Assembly: GCA_024743355.1 (NCBI GenBank)
Contig: JANSWS010000018.1
Span: 1-42,564 of the forward strand
From: a bacterium
GTDB lineage: Bacteria > Planctomycetota > Planctomycetia > Pirellulales > Pirellulaceae
Length of the DNA stretch: 42,564 nucleotides
Reading direction: 5' to 3'
Positions 16,416 to 25,144 of this stretch are shown here, one piece after another (position 1 is the stretch's first letter; each line of letters opens with the position of its first letter). Both the position numbers and the translations under genes were made by a program. The notes below the pieces were generated by a model. That model was not told the origin of the DNA, did not search any database, and saw only the letters and a program-made list of their open reading frames with translations.

Positions 16416-17627
16416 ATGAAATACGCAATCATTATCCCTGACGGCTGTTCCGATCTACCTTTGCCGGAGCTGGACGGCCAGACTCCGCTGCAGGCGGCTC
16501 GCATTCCGCATATGGATGCCATTGCTCATTCCGGTGTGGTGGCACGTACGGATAACGTGCCAGCCCATTTGCCGGCCGGTAGCGAGGTGGCCAACATGAC
16601 CTTGTTTGGCTACGACCCGAACCAGTACTTTACTGGGCGAGCGCCGATCGAGGCAGCCGCGCAAGGCATCACATTAGGGGAGCATGATTGGGCGGTCCGC
16701 TGCAACCTGGTGACTATCATCGATCAGCTGATGGTGGATTTTACCGCCGACCATATTTCGACCTCGGAGGCTACCCAGCTGCTGAAATCATTGGCGGAGA
16801 CCCTAGATGATGAGCGGCTCGAGTTCGTTCCGGGTGTTAGCTACCGCAACCTTTTGATCTGTCGTGGTTCCGCCGAACACCCCCTGCCCTTTTCCGCTGA
16901 CACGCGCACCCGCGCCCCTCATGACTTGACCGATTTGACGGTTGTCGATGACTATCCGCGTGGTCCAGGCAGCGATCTGTTGACCGATCTCATGCAGCGA
17001 TCGGTGGGCGTGTTCGCCGAGCATCCCGTGAATCGTTCGCGCCAAGCGAAGAACCTCAAGACGGCCACCAACGTCTGGCTCTGGGGACAAGGCAAAAGTC
17101 CAAGCCTACCCCCGTATTTCGAGAAGTATGGTCTTCAGGGAGCCATGATTACAGCGGTTGATTTGTTGCGCGGGCTGGCGGCGTTGATGGGATGGCCCCG
17201 AATCGAAGTCGAAGGGGCCACTGGTTACTTGGACACCAATTACGCCGGCAAGGGGTTGGCTGCGGTGGACGCACTGGACCAATATGACATCGTTTGCGTG
17301 CATGTAGAAGCCACTGACGAGGCTTCTCACGAAGGCCGTTACCTGGAAAAAATCAAGGCATTGGAGGCTATTGACGAGCATGTGGTAGCTCCGATTCACG
17401 AGAAGCTGAAGTCTTTTCCAGAGTATCGATTACTGGTACTGCCCGATCATCCGACGCCCTGCTCGACGAAAAAACACTCTCACGGCATGGTCCCACTGGC
17501 TGTTTGTGGACAAGGTGTGCCGGCCTCGGGCGGCGTGTACAGCGAGGCCTGTGCGGCCGAATCGGCCATTGCATTTTCGAAAGGCTGGGAGATGATGGAG
17601 GCCTTTGTGAGGGGAACGTGGTCCTAG
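16416..17627 (+). CDS. ApgM-like phosphoglycerate mutase family protein, proposed homoserine kinase
   Basis: A 403-residue member of the archaeal-type cofactor-independent phosphoglycerate mutase (alkaline phosphatase superfamily) group. N-terminal IIIPDGCSDLP holds a metal-binding Asp; LPAGSEVANMTLFGYDP has the region of the nucleophilic Ser/Thr; VHVEATDEASHEG and LPDHPTPCSTKKHSHGMVP carry the Asp/His metal ligands near the C-terminus. A subgroup of this family has been proposed as a non-homologous homoserine kinase on the basis of gene neighbourhood, and here it lies between homoserine dehydrogenase and aspartate kinase with no ThrB in view. I therefore favour homoserine kinase over glycolytic mutase, but sequence alone does not prove the substrate. 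Confidence 0.8.
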   Translation: MKYAIIIPDGCSDLPLPELDGQTPLQAARIPHMDAIAHSGVVARTDNVPAHLPAGSEVANMTLFGYDPNQYFTGRAPIEAAAQGITLGEHDWAVRCNLVTIIDQLMVDFTADHISTSEATQLLKSLAETLDDERLEFVPGVSYRNLLICRGSAEHPLPFSADTRTRAPHDLTDLTVVDDYPRGPGSDLLTDLMQRSVGVFAEHPVNRSRQAKNLKTATNVWLWGQGKSPSLPPYFEKYGLQGAMITAVDLLRGLAALMGWPRIEVEGATGYLDTNYAGKGLAAVDALDQYDIVCVHVEATDEASHEGRYLEKIKALEAIDEHVVAPIHEKLKSFPEYRLLVLPDHPTPCSTKKHSHGMVPLAVCGQGVPASGGVYSEACAAESAIAFSKGWEMMEAFVRGTWS

Positions 17628-17718
17628 CTCCCGCGATGCATGTTGCGGTCAAAGCTTTCTGCTCGAGCTAGCGATGGTTCCAAGCACGCAAGCAAATTCT
17701 TGACCCTGGCATTCTCCT

Positions 17719-19506
17719 ATGGCACTCGTAGTACAAAAATTTGGCGGGACCAGCGTAGCCGACCCTGAAAAGATTCTAGCGGCCGCACGCAAGGCGATTC
17801 GAGCTCAACAGGATGGCAAGCAGGTCGTCGTGGTCGTGAGTGCCATGGGGCACAATACTGACCATCTGGTGGATCTGGCCGCCCAGGTGAGCGACAGTCC
17901 TCCCGCGCGAGAAATGGATATGCTGCTCTCCACAGGTGAGCAGGTGAGCGTGGCTTTGATGGCCATGGCCGTCCACTCCCTGGGCTACCAGGCGGTGAGC
18001 TTGACCGGCGCCCAAATGGGCATTCAAACCGACAGCTCGTTTACCAAGGCTCGCATTCGTTCCATTTCCGCGGAACGAATTAACCGGCTGCTCGCCGATG
18101 GCAATATTGTTATTGCAGCTGGTTTTCAGGGTATCGATGAAGATCTGAACATCACCACTTTGGGCCGCGGGGGCAGCGATACGACGGCTGTGGCCTTGGC
18201 AGCCGTGCTGCACGCCGATGCTTGCGAAATCCACACGGATGTGGATGGCGTATACACCACCGATCCAAGGCAGCTGCCCGAAGCCAGGCAATTGAGCCAA
18301 ATCAGTTATGACGAGATGTTGGAATTGGCCAGCCTGGGAGCGGGGGTCATGCACAATCGATCGATCGAGTTCGCCAAAAAGTACGACGTTCCCATTCATG
18401 TCCGCAGCAGCTTTAGCGATACCAAAGGAACGCTGATTTGCGGCAGCAGCGAATCAAAAACCGCACCTGTCTGCGGTGCTGCCATGACCAAGAATGAAGC
18501 ACGCATCACGATTCAAGGAGTTCCTGACAAGCCTGGCTCCAGTTCGACGATCTTCAAATTGATGGCGGAAAAGAAGATCACCGTCGATATGATCGTGCAG
18601 AATATTGGCCAACAAGATCGGGCGGATATTTCTTTCACGGTTCCCAAAGAGGAGCTTTCAAAAGCTGCCAAAGTCGTGGCCACCGCGGTGGAACAGGTGG
18701 GTGCAGCGGGTTTTACACAGGACGATGAAGTTTCCAAGATTTCGGTGGTGGGCCTGGGGATGGCCGAACAGACCGGTGTCGCGCAGCAGATGTTCCGGTC
18801 TCTGGCGGATGCCGGCATCAACATTCAGATGATTACCACCAGTGAAATCAAAATCTCAGTTCTTGTTGAACGTGCGCAGGCCTTGGCGGCTTTGCGGGCC
18901 GTGCATCAGACATTCTCGCTTCATCAGCGGCCCGCCGACGCTGCGGAATGGGACGAGATTCCCGAACGGAAGGCGAGTCAAGCGGATATCGACAAACTGG
19001 TTACTGACTTGCGTAAGGCGGATATGGAACAGTTGAGCTTAAGCGAGATCAGTTTGAGTGATGACCAGGCACGCGTTACGCTCTTGGGCGTCCCCGATTC
19101 ACCTGGCTTGGCGGCCAGTGTATTTGAGGCGGTGGCTCAGGCCGGAATCTTTGTCGACATGATCGTGCAGAGCTATGATGGCTTCCAAGGCGAGACTGGC
19201 ATCAGCTTCAGTATTCCCCGTTCACAATTCCAGGCTGCCCAAAAGGTGGCGGAGGAGCTTCAGAAGCAATTCGAGGTCAAACGCGTCTTGTGCAGCCAGG
19301 ATATTGCCAAGCTCTCGGTCAGTGGCATAGGGCTGAGAAGCCACACGAGCGTAGCCATTGGTATGTTCGAAGTGCTAGCTGCTGAGAATATCAATGTTGA
19401 GATGATTAATACCAGCGAGCTGCGGGTCAACGTGGTCGTTAAAAGTGCGGCGGGTCGGCAAGCTCTGGTTTGCATGCAGAAGAAGTTCTCGGAAAACTTG
19501 GTCTAG
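17719..19506 (+). CDS. lysC: Aspartate kinase with four ACT motifs
   Basis: A 595-residue aspartokinase, the first step of lysine, threonine and methionine synthesis. The catalytic domain (about residues 1-250) starts with VVQKFGGTSVAD and contains TLGRGGSDTTAVALA and a DVDGVYTTDPR loop. The C-terminal half holds four ACT-type segments, beginning near ITIQGVPDKPG, KISVVGLGMAEQTG, VTLLGVPDSPG and KLSVSGIGLRSHTS, arranged as two pairs. Usual LysC enzymes have one pair (about 400-450 residues); the doubled form is known from cyanobacteria, for example Synechocystis. This predicts layered feedback by lysine and/or threonine. It starts with ATG 91 nt after the kinase candidate and ends at a strong hairpin. 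Confidence 0.95.
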   Translation: MALVVQKFGGTSVADPEKILAAARKAIRAQQDGKQVVVVVSAMGHNTDHLVDLAAQVSDSPPAREMDMLLSTGEQVSVALMAMAVHSLGYQAVSLTGAQMGIQTDSSFTKARIRSISAERINRLLADGNIVIAAGFQGIDEDLNITTLGRGGSDTTAVALAAVLHADACEIHTDVDGVYTTDPRQLPEARQLSQISYDEMLELASLGAGVMHNRSIEFAKKYDVPIHVRSSFSDTKGTLICGSSESKTAPVCGAAMTKNEARITIQGVPDKPGSSSTIFKLMAEKKITVDMIVQNIGQQDRADISFTVPKEELSKAAKVVATAVEQVGAAGFTQDDEVSKISVVGLGMAEQTGVAQQMFRSLADAGINIQMITTSEIKISVLVERAQALAALRAVHQTFSLHQRPADAAEWDEIPERKASQADIDKLVTDLRKADMEQLSLSEISLSDDQARVTLLGVPDSPGLAASVFEAVAQAGIFVDMIVQSYDGFQGETGISFSIPRSQFQAAQKVAEELQKQFEVKRVLCSQDIAKLSVSGIGLRSHTSVAIGMFEVLAAENINVEMINTSELRVNVVVKSAAGRQALVCMQKKFSENLV

Positions 19507-19525
19507 TTGCAAACCCGAACAAAAA

Positions 19526-19553
19526 GAAAGGCCGGACATGTGTCCGGCCTTTC
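19526..19553. terminator. Bidirectional terminator hairpin between lysC and the metalloprotease gene
   Basis: A perfect 13-bp inverted repeat (arms 19526-19538 and 19541-19553) built on GGCCGGACA lies between two convergent genes. On the minus strand it runs straight into a T-rich tail (CTTTCTTTTTG), the classic intrinsic form for the protease transcript. On the plus strand the T's are in the stem itself, so lysC termination there is likely weaker. Confidence 0.85.
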
Positions 19554-19598
19554 CGTTAAAGTTTGAGTGCTACTGGTTTACGAACGGCCTGGAAGGCT

Positions 19599-22583
19599 TT
19601 AGTTCGATCGCGAACTCTCGGGCGACTCGCCAAAGAGCAGCAACGGCAGGTTCAGCTGGGAAGGCGAGGACTGGTTATAAATGTAAACCGCGTCCAAAGC
19701 CTTCTCGATGCGGGTACTGGCCTCCAGCAGATGAGCTTTGGAGTAAGCGTCTAACGAATCGGCTGATTCCAAGACATCATCGATCGACTTACGCAAGTCC
19801 CCCAGCTCCATGATGCATAGATTGGAGATTGCCTTGTAGGCCGCGGAGGATCCATTGCCGGGCAAGGTCAGGTCAATCAGTCTTTCCAGATGCTCTCTCT
19901 GAAGATTGCGCCTCAGGCTGGAAATCATCGGCTCCCGCGCCGAATATTCGCCGTCGAGATCCTCGTCCAATTCGCTCCAGATCTCAGCGGTTATCGAATC
20001 GAGCAACTCAGGCAAAGTGAATGCATCTTGATCCTTGGGGGTGCGGAATTCATTGTCGTAAACCCGGCGCAGAGTTGTGGCATTCATCAATTGAGTCAAA
20101 GCCGAACTTTGCATGGAGAGTATCCGATCGTGAACGGGCCAGGCCGGATCTCCTCCAAAGCCTCCGAAAAAGTCCTTGGTCAGCCGAGCCAGTAATTCCG
20201 GCGACAGTGCGTAAGCATCATCTCGGAAGGTCGATTCGAGAACAAAGTCGAGTGCTTCGCGTTGGGTTTCTGCCGGAACCACCTCGATGGGCAGCCGCTC
20301 CTTAGGATCACCCTTCTTGTCGCGATTGACGAACGCACCGCCGATCCAATTGGACATCATGCTGGTGTTCTTCATTTGCAGGTTGAGAGTTAACTCGTAG
20401 CCCTCGCGTGCCTTGGTCCAGCTATCACCGTCCTTTACATAGTCGGTCATTAGCTTCTTGCGGAACCGTTCAATAAGAACCTTTTGTTCCAGTGCATATT
20501 CCAGCGGATTCTTGCTGAAGTCATAGCGGCGAGCCAGGGGATCCGGACCGATCGTGTCCTCGTCGGTTGCGAACTGCAGTTCCGGTTCACTGACGCGTTC
20601 AAGGATCTTCTCGGGATTCTTGTCGAAGGTGTAACCGAACTCGATGGCCCACATGTCGTAGGGTCCGACTTCGATCATAGCGAAATCGCCTTGGACTTCG
20701 CCGGTTTCCAGACGCAGGTTGACGGGCAGGTAGTCCATCACCGAGCCGGCAAAGGCCTTGTTGCCCTTGATTTCTTCACTGTTGATCTCATCCAGAGTGT
20801 AGACGGCACTGGCCTTAAAGTTGTGACGCAGACCAAGTGTGTGTCCAACTTCGTGAGCGACCAGGTCGGCTAGCAGCGGTCCGATGAAGGATTCAGGCAT
20901 GCCATCGATAACAGGCTCTTTGGGCTTGCTGCTCTCCTTCTTGTCCTCTGCTTTGGCCTCTTTTTCTTCTTCGTCATCTCCAGCTTCGGAGTCGTCTTTC
21001 TCATCATCTTCATCTTTATCGTCGTCATCATCGGATTTCTTCTCGTCCGATTCTTCCTCGTCCTCTTCTTCGTCGTCGTCCTTGCTCTTCTTCTTTTTCT
21101 TCTTGCCTTTTTCGTCGTCATCTTCGGCAAGGATGGCTTCCGGCCCCATTGCCAAGATCATGCGCATGACGGAGGTGTCTATCTGTCGCCCGGTAGCGGC
21201 CAAACACATGCCGTTGACCTGACTAGTGCGGCCCACGAGTCCATCGAACAAGTCGTCACCGAGCAATTCCGTTTTGGGTTGTGCGGCATCGAAACCCGCA
21301 TACGGACTGGTCAGCTGCGAGCGGATTTTGGCGGCAATGTGCTGGCGCTGGCTGGGTTCGGCAAATCGAATCCGAGGATCCCAATTGGGATGTTCTGCCA
21401 GCCAAGCGATTGCTTCGGCGCTCATTCCCTCCATGGCAATCAGTGGCATATAGTCCGAGAAGCTCTCGTTGAAATAGCGGATCCAACCGTCTGTCAGCAC
21501 GATATCGGCATCCAGAATCTGCCCGGTCTCGGGATGCACCCGCGAAGGCCCAATGGCGGTTGAAATGTTGTTGTTGAGCCAGCGAATAAAGTTGTAACGC
21601 ACATCCTCCGGATCCTTGTCCATGTGGGCACCGGTAGCTTTGTCTTGGTAGTAAACCACGATCGCATCGGAAATTCCCACGTTTTCAAAAGCGCGATTCC
21701 AATACTCAACGCCAGCCTTAACCCAGCGTCGATAGCGTACCGGAGTCGTATGTTCCAGGTAGAAAATGATCGGCTCTTCGGGTGGCGAAACGGCCAGTGA
21801 AGGGTCGCGCTTTTTCAGATGCCAGCGGTTGATGTAGTTAACGTCAACTTCGTCGTCTTTGTACTTGCCGTAGTCGGAGTACGAGGTGGTGAAGTAGCCA
21901 ATTCGCTGGTCCGCTTTCCGCGGAGAGTAGCCGGTGTTGGCTGGAATTTCGCTGATCGAGTAATACAACGTCTGCAAGTTGCCTGCCGCATTGGGCATTT
22001 CAAATGCCAACTCGATATTGTTCGGGAAGGCCTTCGATTTAACGATCTTGGCTAGCGCGGGGTTCTTGCTCCGTCCGTCCGCACCAAAGAACACGGATGC
22101 ATTGCTCACCAACAGTGCGTCGCCATCAATGACCGGACCGCCGCGGGGCGACATGGTGATGATGGGCAAATCGACTAGCACTCGTCCGGTGAACAAGCGA
22201 TTGACCGAGTCTTTCGATTCGTTGTCGCCTCCCGACCGAATTCGCATGTTGGGTTCGATCAACGCCAGACGATTGTTGTACTGCCGCCATTCAACGTAAT
22301 AGTCCCCGGCCTGCAAGCCGGCGAACTGTTGGCCACTGGCAACCGTCAATCCGATAAAGTACTTCTTGGTGCCATAGTTTTTAGGCAGTTCGAATAGCAG
22401 TTGCCCCTCATTTTCCTTGATGTAAACCGTGTACATCGTGGCGGAAGCATCGGCGGGGGGATCAATCTTGGTGTAACCCTCGACAACCTTGTCAAAGGGT
22501 GGAAAATCGGCACCTAACACGGTCCCTGCACTGCCCAACATTAGCGTGGTTAGGCACACGATTGCCATAGATCGAAATGACAT
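19599..22583 (-). CDS. Exported zinc-dependent metalloprotease (DUF5117/DUF4953-like) with acidic insert
   Basis: A 994-residue protein. A signal peptide (residues 1-25, MAIVCLTTLMLGSAGTVLG) leads to an N-terminal domain of the DUF5117 type, then a metzincin-like catalytic part with HEVGHTLGLRH at 577-587, the extended zinc site HExxHxxGxxH, followed by a downstream VMDYLP turn like the metzincin Met-turn. Between the two lies a low-complexity insert (about 486-553) made almost only of Lys, Asp and Glu, with six lysines in a row then acidic runs. Start is placed at the ATG at 22583, ahead of the signal peptide, with GAGGA 11 nt upstream; the frame opens 15 codons earlier. Likely periplasmic or extracellular; substrates unknown. 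Confidence 0.88.
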   Translation of the reverse strand: MSFRSMAIVCLTTLMLGSAGTVLGADFPPFDKVVEGYTKIDPPADASATMYTVYIKENEGQLLFELPKNYGTKKYFIGLTVASGQQFAGLQAGDYYVEWRQYNNRLALIEPNMRIRSGGDNESKDSVNRLFTGRVLVDLPIITMSPRGGPVIDGDALLVSNASVFFGADGRSKNPALAKIVKSKAFPNNIELAFEMPNAAGNLQTLYYSISEIPANTGYSPRKADQRIGYFTTSYSDYGKYKDDEVDVNYINRWHLKKRDPSLAVSPPEEPIIFYLEHTTPVRYRRWVKAGVEYWNRAFENVGISDAIVVYYQDKATGAHMDKDPEDVRYNFIRWLNNNISTAIGPSRVHPETGQILDADIVLTDGWIRYFNESFSDYMPLIAMEGMSAEAIAWLAEHPNWDPRIRFAEPSQRQHIAAKIRSQLTSPYAGFDAAQPKTELLGDDLFDGLVGRTSQVNGMCLAATGRQIDTSVMRMILAMGPEAILAEDDDEKGKKKKKKSKDDDEEEDEEESDEKKSDDDDDKDEDDEKDDSEAGDDEEEKEAKAEDKKESSKPKEPVIDGMPESFIGPLLADLVAHEVGHTLGLRHNFKASAVYTLDEINSEEIKGNKAFAGSVMDYLPVNLRLETGEVQGDFAMIEVGPYDMWAIEFGYTFDKNPEKILERVSEPELQFATDEDTIGPDPLARRYDFSKNPLEYALEQKVLIERFRKKLMTDYVKDGDSWTKAREGYELTLNLQMKNTSMMSNWIGGAFVNRDKKGDPKERLPIEVVPAETQREALDFVLESTFRDDAYALSPELLARLTKDFFGGFGGDPAWPVHDRILSMQSSALTQLMNATTLRRVYDNEFRTPKDQDAFTLPELLDSITAEIWSELDEDLDGEYSAREPMISSLRRNLQREHLERLIDLTLPGNGSSAAYKAISNLCIMELGDLRKSIDDVLESADSLDAYSKAHLLEASTRIEKALDAVYIYNQSSPSQLNLPLLLFGESPESSRSN

Positions 22584-22692
22584 GAACAAACAATCCTCAT
22601 TGGAGCCTTGTTGAAAAACGATTCTCAATGGTCACATCGCTGAGAATTTCGCACTTACGTTTCTTAGCTCGAAGCTCGCCTGGCGGTACCCC

Positions 22693-22778
22693 ACCCGGTC
22701 AAGGGAAAGGAGATGAACGTATGTGGGCACGTTCATTCGTCAACTTGTAGGGGTTTTGCGGGACAGGGGGGACCGGGT
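22693..22778. repeat. Nested inverted repeats upstream of the metalloprotease gene
   Basis: Outer arms ACCCGGTC (22693-22700) and GACCGGGT (22771-22778) enclose inner arms ATGAACGT (22713-22720) and ACGTTCAT (22729-22736). All four arms pair perfectly. The inner hairpin has an 8-nt loop. Position, about 110-195 nt upstream of the minus-strand start, would suit an operator or a structured leader, but function is unproven. Confidence 0.4.
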
Positions 22779-22933
22779 TGAAATAGCAGGCCAGCGGGTT
22801 CTGTGACACTGACACATTTTACGCAGCCTTCAAGAATCCGACTATGCACTTAAGCGAGCGGCAGATGAATTCTTACCCGTAGCCACGCTTGCCAGAACTT
22901 GGTCGACGCGTCGTCCAACGTCTGGCGACTACA

Positions 22934-23022
22934 CGTCCACCGTCTGGCGACGGTGGCTACGATGCGTCCACTGTCTGGCGAGGGTGGCTGCGATGCGTCC
23001 ACTGTCTGGTGTTGGTGGCTAC
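22934..23022. repeat. Three-copy 31-bp-period repeat with internal hairpins
   Basis: Units begin at 22934, 22965 and 22996 with the core CGTCCAYYGTCTGG, each followed by a GGTGGCT block; a degenerate fourth copy precedes them at 22909-22932. In unit one CCACCGTC (22937-22944) and GACGGTGG (22949-22956) form a perfect 8-bp hairpin with loop TGGC. Units two and three keep most of the stem through G-U pairs when read as plus-strand RNA. There are too few units and no cas genes, so this is not CRISPR. Confidence 0.7.
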
Positions 23023-23095
23023 TTAAGCGAAACAGCTGCAGCCGCGGAGCTTGCGTCTCCCCCCGGCAGGTGTGCTTGTGTGGCCAGCGGAGGAG

Positions 23096-23734
23096 TCAGG
23101 TCGGGTTTCTAGCATCCCACAGTTTTGCGAGATCCTGTCGCAACTGCTGTTGGTCATCGGAAGAGTTGATGGTGTGAGTCGAAGCCGCGCGTTTTTCGGG
23201 GAGAGGCATTTGGGCTGCCTCGCGGGCCGCAAACTGTTCGGCCGTCCAGCCTCGAGCCTGGGCCCGCCGCCATCTCAATTCTTGAGTTGCGTCGACGAAA
23301 ATAACCCAGTCGCACATTGCACGCCAGCCAGCTTCCAGCAATAGGGGCGCATCGATGACGATTGCCGGTGGTGGCGGATCGGCTTCGATATAGAGCCTGA
23401 GCTTGCGAACTGCTTCCGCTTGAATCAACGGATGCAAGATTTCTTCCAGCCGTTTGCGTTTTGCGGATGCGCTGTCATCTGTCGAAAACACGATGGCCGC
23501 AATTGCCGCGCGGCTTACGCCGGGTTGCTGTGTGCTGTCCGAGGTCGGGCTTTGCAGAATGCCGGGCCCAAACTCCTGTACGAGTGTGCGGGCCACGAGT
23601 GGCTGATTGAGAATTTCGTGACCGATCGTGTCTGCATCAATCAGCCCAGCTCCCAGCCGAACCAATTCGTTGGCGACAAAGCTTTTGCCCGATGCTACGC
23701 CCCCAACAATACCGATGACAATGGGTTTTCTCAT
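23096..23734 (-). CDS. coaE: Dephospho-CoA kinase
   Basis: A 212-residue P-loop kinase performing the last step of coenzyme A synthesis, phosphorylating the ribose 3'-hydroxyl of dephospho-CoA. The N-terminal GIVGGVASGKS is the Walker A motif; LIDADTIGHEILN is the substrate-binding region; IVIDAPLLLEAGW is the conserved central strand and loop of CoaE. Length is normal. I start at the ATG at 23734, which has GAGGA 8 nt upstream; an in-frame TTG seven codons earlier would place that ribosome site inside the gene. It diverges from the threonylcarbamoyl-AMP synthase gene. Confidence 0.95.
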   Translation of the reverse strand: MRKPIVIGIVGGVASGKSFVANELVRLGAGLIDADTIGHEILNQPLVARTLVQEFGPGILQSPTSDSTQQPGVSRAAIAAIVFSTDDSASAKRKRLEEILHPLIQAEAVRKLRLYIEADPPPPAIVIDAPLLLEAGWRAMCDWVIFVDATQELRWRRAQARGWTAEQFAAREAAQMPLPEKRAASTHTINSSDDQQQLRQDLAKLWDARNPT

Positions 23735-24063
23735 GCGACGAGTCCTCAAAGTCAAGCCTTGAAATTGCTTCAGACGGCTGGACGTGAAAGCGATTCGATT
23801 TGCAATTGTCTAAATATATGACCGGCATTCCAATTCAGTTTGGCAGGCAGGCCGGCAATTGGAAAACACTTGAGACGCGGGCAACCTGCTTGGAGTGCAG
23901 GACTGGGACTGGCCTTAAGCCGGATCTGCTGCCTTTCGATCCGACGCTGTTTGGGGAAACCCAAGCCTGCATTACAACCGGGCATAGCTTAACAGTTGAA
24001 TTCGATGTTTGTACCTTTCGGAATCGAATTTCACGAGCGTCCCTGGCTGAGGACAGAATTTCC
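23735..24063. other. Divergent gap between coaE and the TsaC/Sua5 gene
   Basis: The downstream gene's frame stays open through most of this 329-nt stretch, but the encoded sequence does not look like an N-terminal part of the Sua5 family and the best ribosome site (GAGGA, 24049-24053) is at its end. AT-rich sequence around 23800-23820 may hold promoter elements; none was convincing. Confidence 0.4.
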
Positions 24064-25107
24064 ATGATCAACACCCTGAGATTGACGGATGAAACGCAGG
24101 CTGCGCGTCTGCTGCAGCAAGGGAAATTGTTGGCTTTCCCAACGGAAACCGTATTCGGCTTGGGAGCTGATGCGACCAATGCAGGGGCTGTGGCCGCGAT
24201 ATTTGAGGCTAAGGGAAGACCCGACGATAACCCTTTGATCGTGCACTTGGCGGATGTGGACGACTGGCCCATGGCGGCGCGGGACATGACCTCCTGTGCC
24301 CGGGTCTTGTTATCCGCGTTTGCTCCAGGACCTTTGACGGTCATATTGCCAAAAGCCAGCGGCATATCGGACACTTGCACAGCAGGACTGGATTCTGTGG
24401 GAATTCGCATTCCAGCTTGCCATTTCGCTCGTGAAATCCTGCGGCAGGCGAAGTTACCCATAGCGGCGCCTTCTGCGAATCGATCGGGGCGACCGAGTTG
24501 CACCACCTGGCAAGCTGTCTTGGAGGATCTCGACGGTCGCATTGACGCAGTCTTTTGTCAGAATCCGGATTTAGTCGGTCTAGAGTCGACCGTGGTCGAC
24601 TGTCTTGGCGACGTACCGGTGATATTGCGGCCTGGTGCGGTGACCCTGGGAGACATTCAGCAGCATTTTCCCACTGCCAGTTTGTCGCCACAGATAGAAA
24701 ATGCGAACGCTGAAACGGCGGTTCGGTCACCCGGTCTGAGACACGCCCATTACCAGCCTCGAGCTGAAGTGCGGTTGTTTCGGGATGTCGCTGAGTTGGA
24801 AGCACTGGTCGGCACTGCAACCGGCAGAACGACCTGCTGTTGGATGATGCCTTTGAATACCAGCTGGATCGAATGCCAGGATGCGCTTGAGCAGGCTGGG
24901 ATGAGCCGTCGACAGCAGACGGCGGGAAGGCAATGGATGTGGTGCAAGAAATTCAACAGCTTGAAAGACTACGCAGCCGGCTTCTACGAATTTCTCCGCG
25001 AGTCCGACCGCAGGGGGGCTGATTGCATTTTGGTGCACCTAGTTGAAGATCAGGGATTCGCCCAGGCTCTTCGCGACCGCCAACTGCGATCCGCAGGGGC
25101 CAAGTAG
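24064..25107 (+). CDS. L-threonylcarbamoyladenylate synthase (Sua5/YciO/YrdC family)
   Basis: A 347-residue protein making threonylcarbamoyl-AMP from threonine, bicarbonate and ATP for the t6A modification of ANN-decoding tRNAs. The YrdC domain (about residues 1-200) shows FPTETVFGLGADA, KGRPDDNPLIVH and APSANRSGRPS, the conserved nucleotide and threonine-site motifs. A further region of about 140 residues follows RSPGLRHAHYQPRAE, matching the Sua5-type long form with its extra C-terminal domain rather than the short TsaC form. The ATG at 24064 was chosen for its GAGGA 10 nt upstream and family-like start. It converges on the SGNH hydrolase gene with 37 nt between stops. Confidence 0.93.
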   Translation: MINTLRLTDETQAARLLQQGKLLAFPTETVFGLGADATNAGAVAAIFEAKGRPDDNPLIVHLADVDDWPMAARDMTSCARVLLSAFAPGPLTVILPKASGISDTCTAGLDSVGIRIPACHFAREILRQAKLPIAAPSANRSGRPSCTTWQAVLEDLDGRIDAVFCQNPDLVGLESTVVDCLGDVPVILRPGAVTLGDIQQHFPTASLSPQIENANAETAVRSPGLRHAHYQPRAEVRLFRDVAELEALVGTATGRTTCCWMMPLNTSWIECQDALEQAGMSRRQQTAGRQWMWCKKFNSLKDYAAGFYEFLRESDRRGADCILVHLVEDQGFAQALRDRQLRSAGAK

Positions 25108-25144
25108 TGCGTCGCCAGCGATTAGCTTTAGTCTGCCCACTGCG

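Larger units (their letters stand above)
22584..23095. other. Noncoding gap rich in repeats
   Basis: This 512-nt gap between the metalloprotease start and the coaE end has no convincing gene. It holds a 7-bp inverted repeat near the protease start (ATTCTCA 22621-22627 with TGAGAAT 22641-22647), the nested repeats at 22693-22778 and the 31-bp repeats at 22934-23022. Confidence 0.6.

Noticed and set aside
22909-23022. A CRISPR array
   Set aside because: The repeats are too few, the period leaves almost no spacer, the interval is itself repeated, and no cas gene is in the window.
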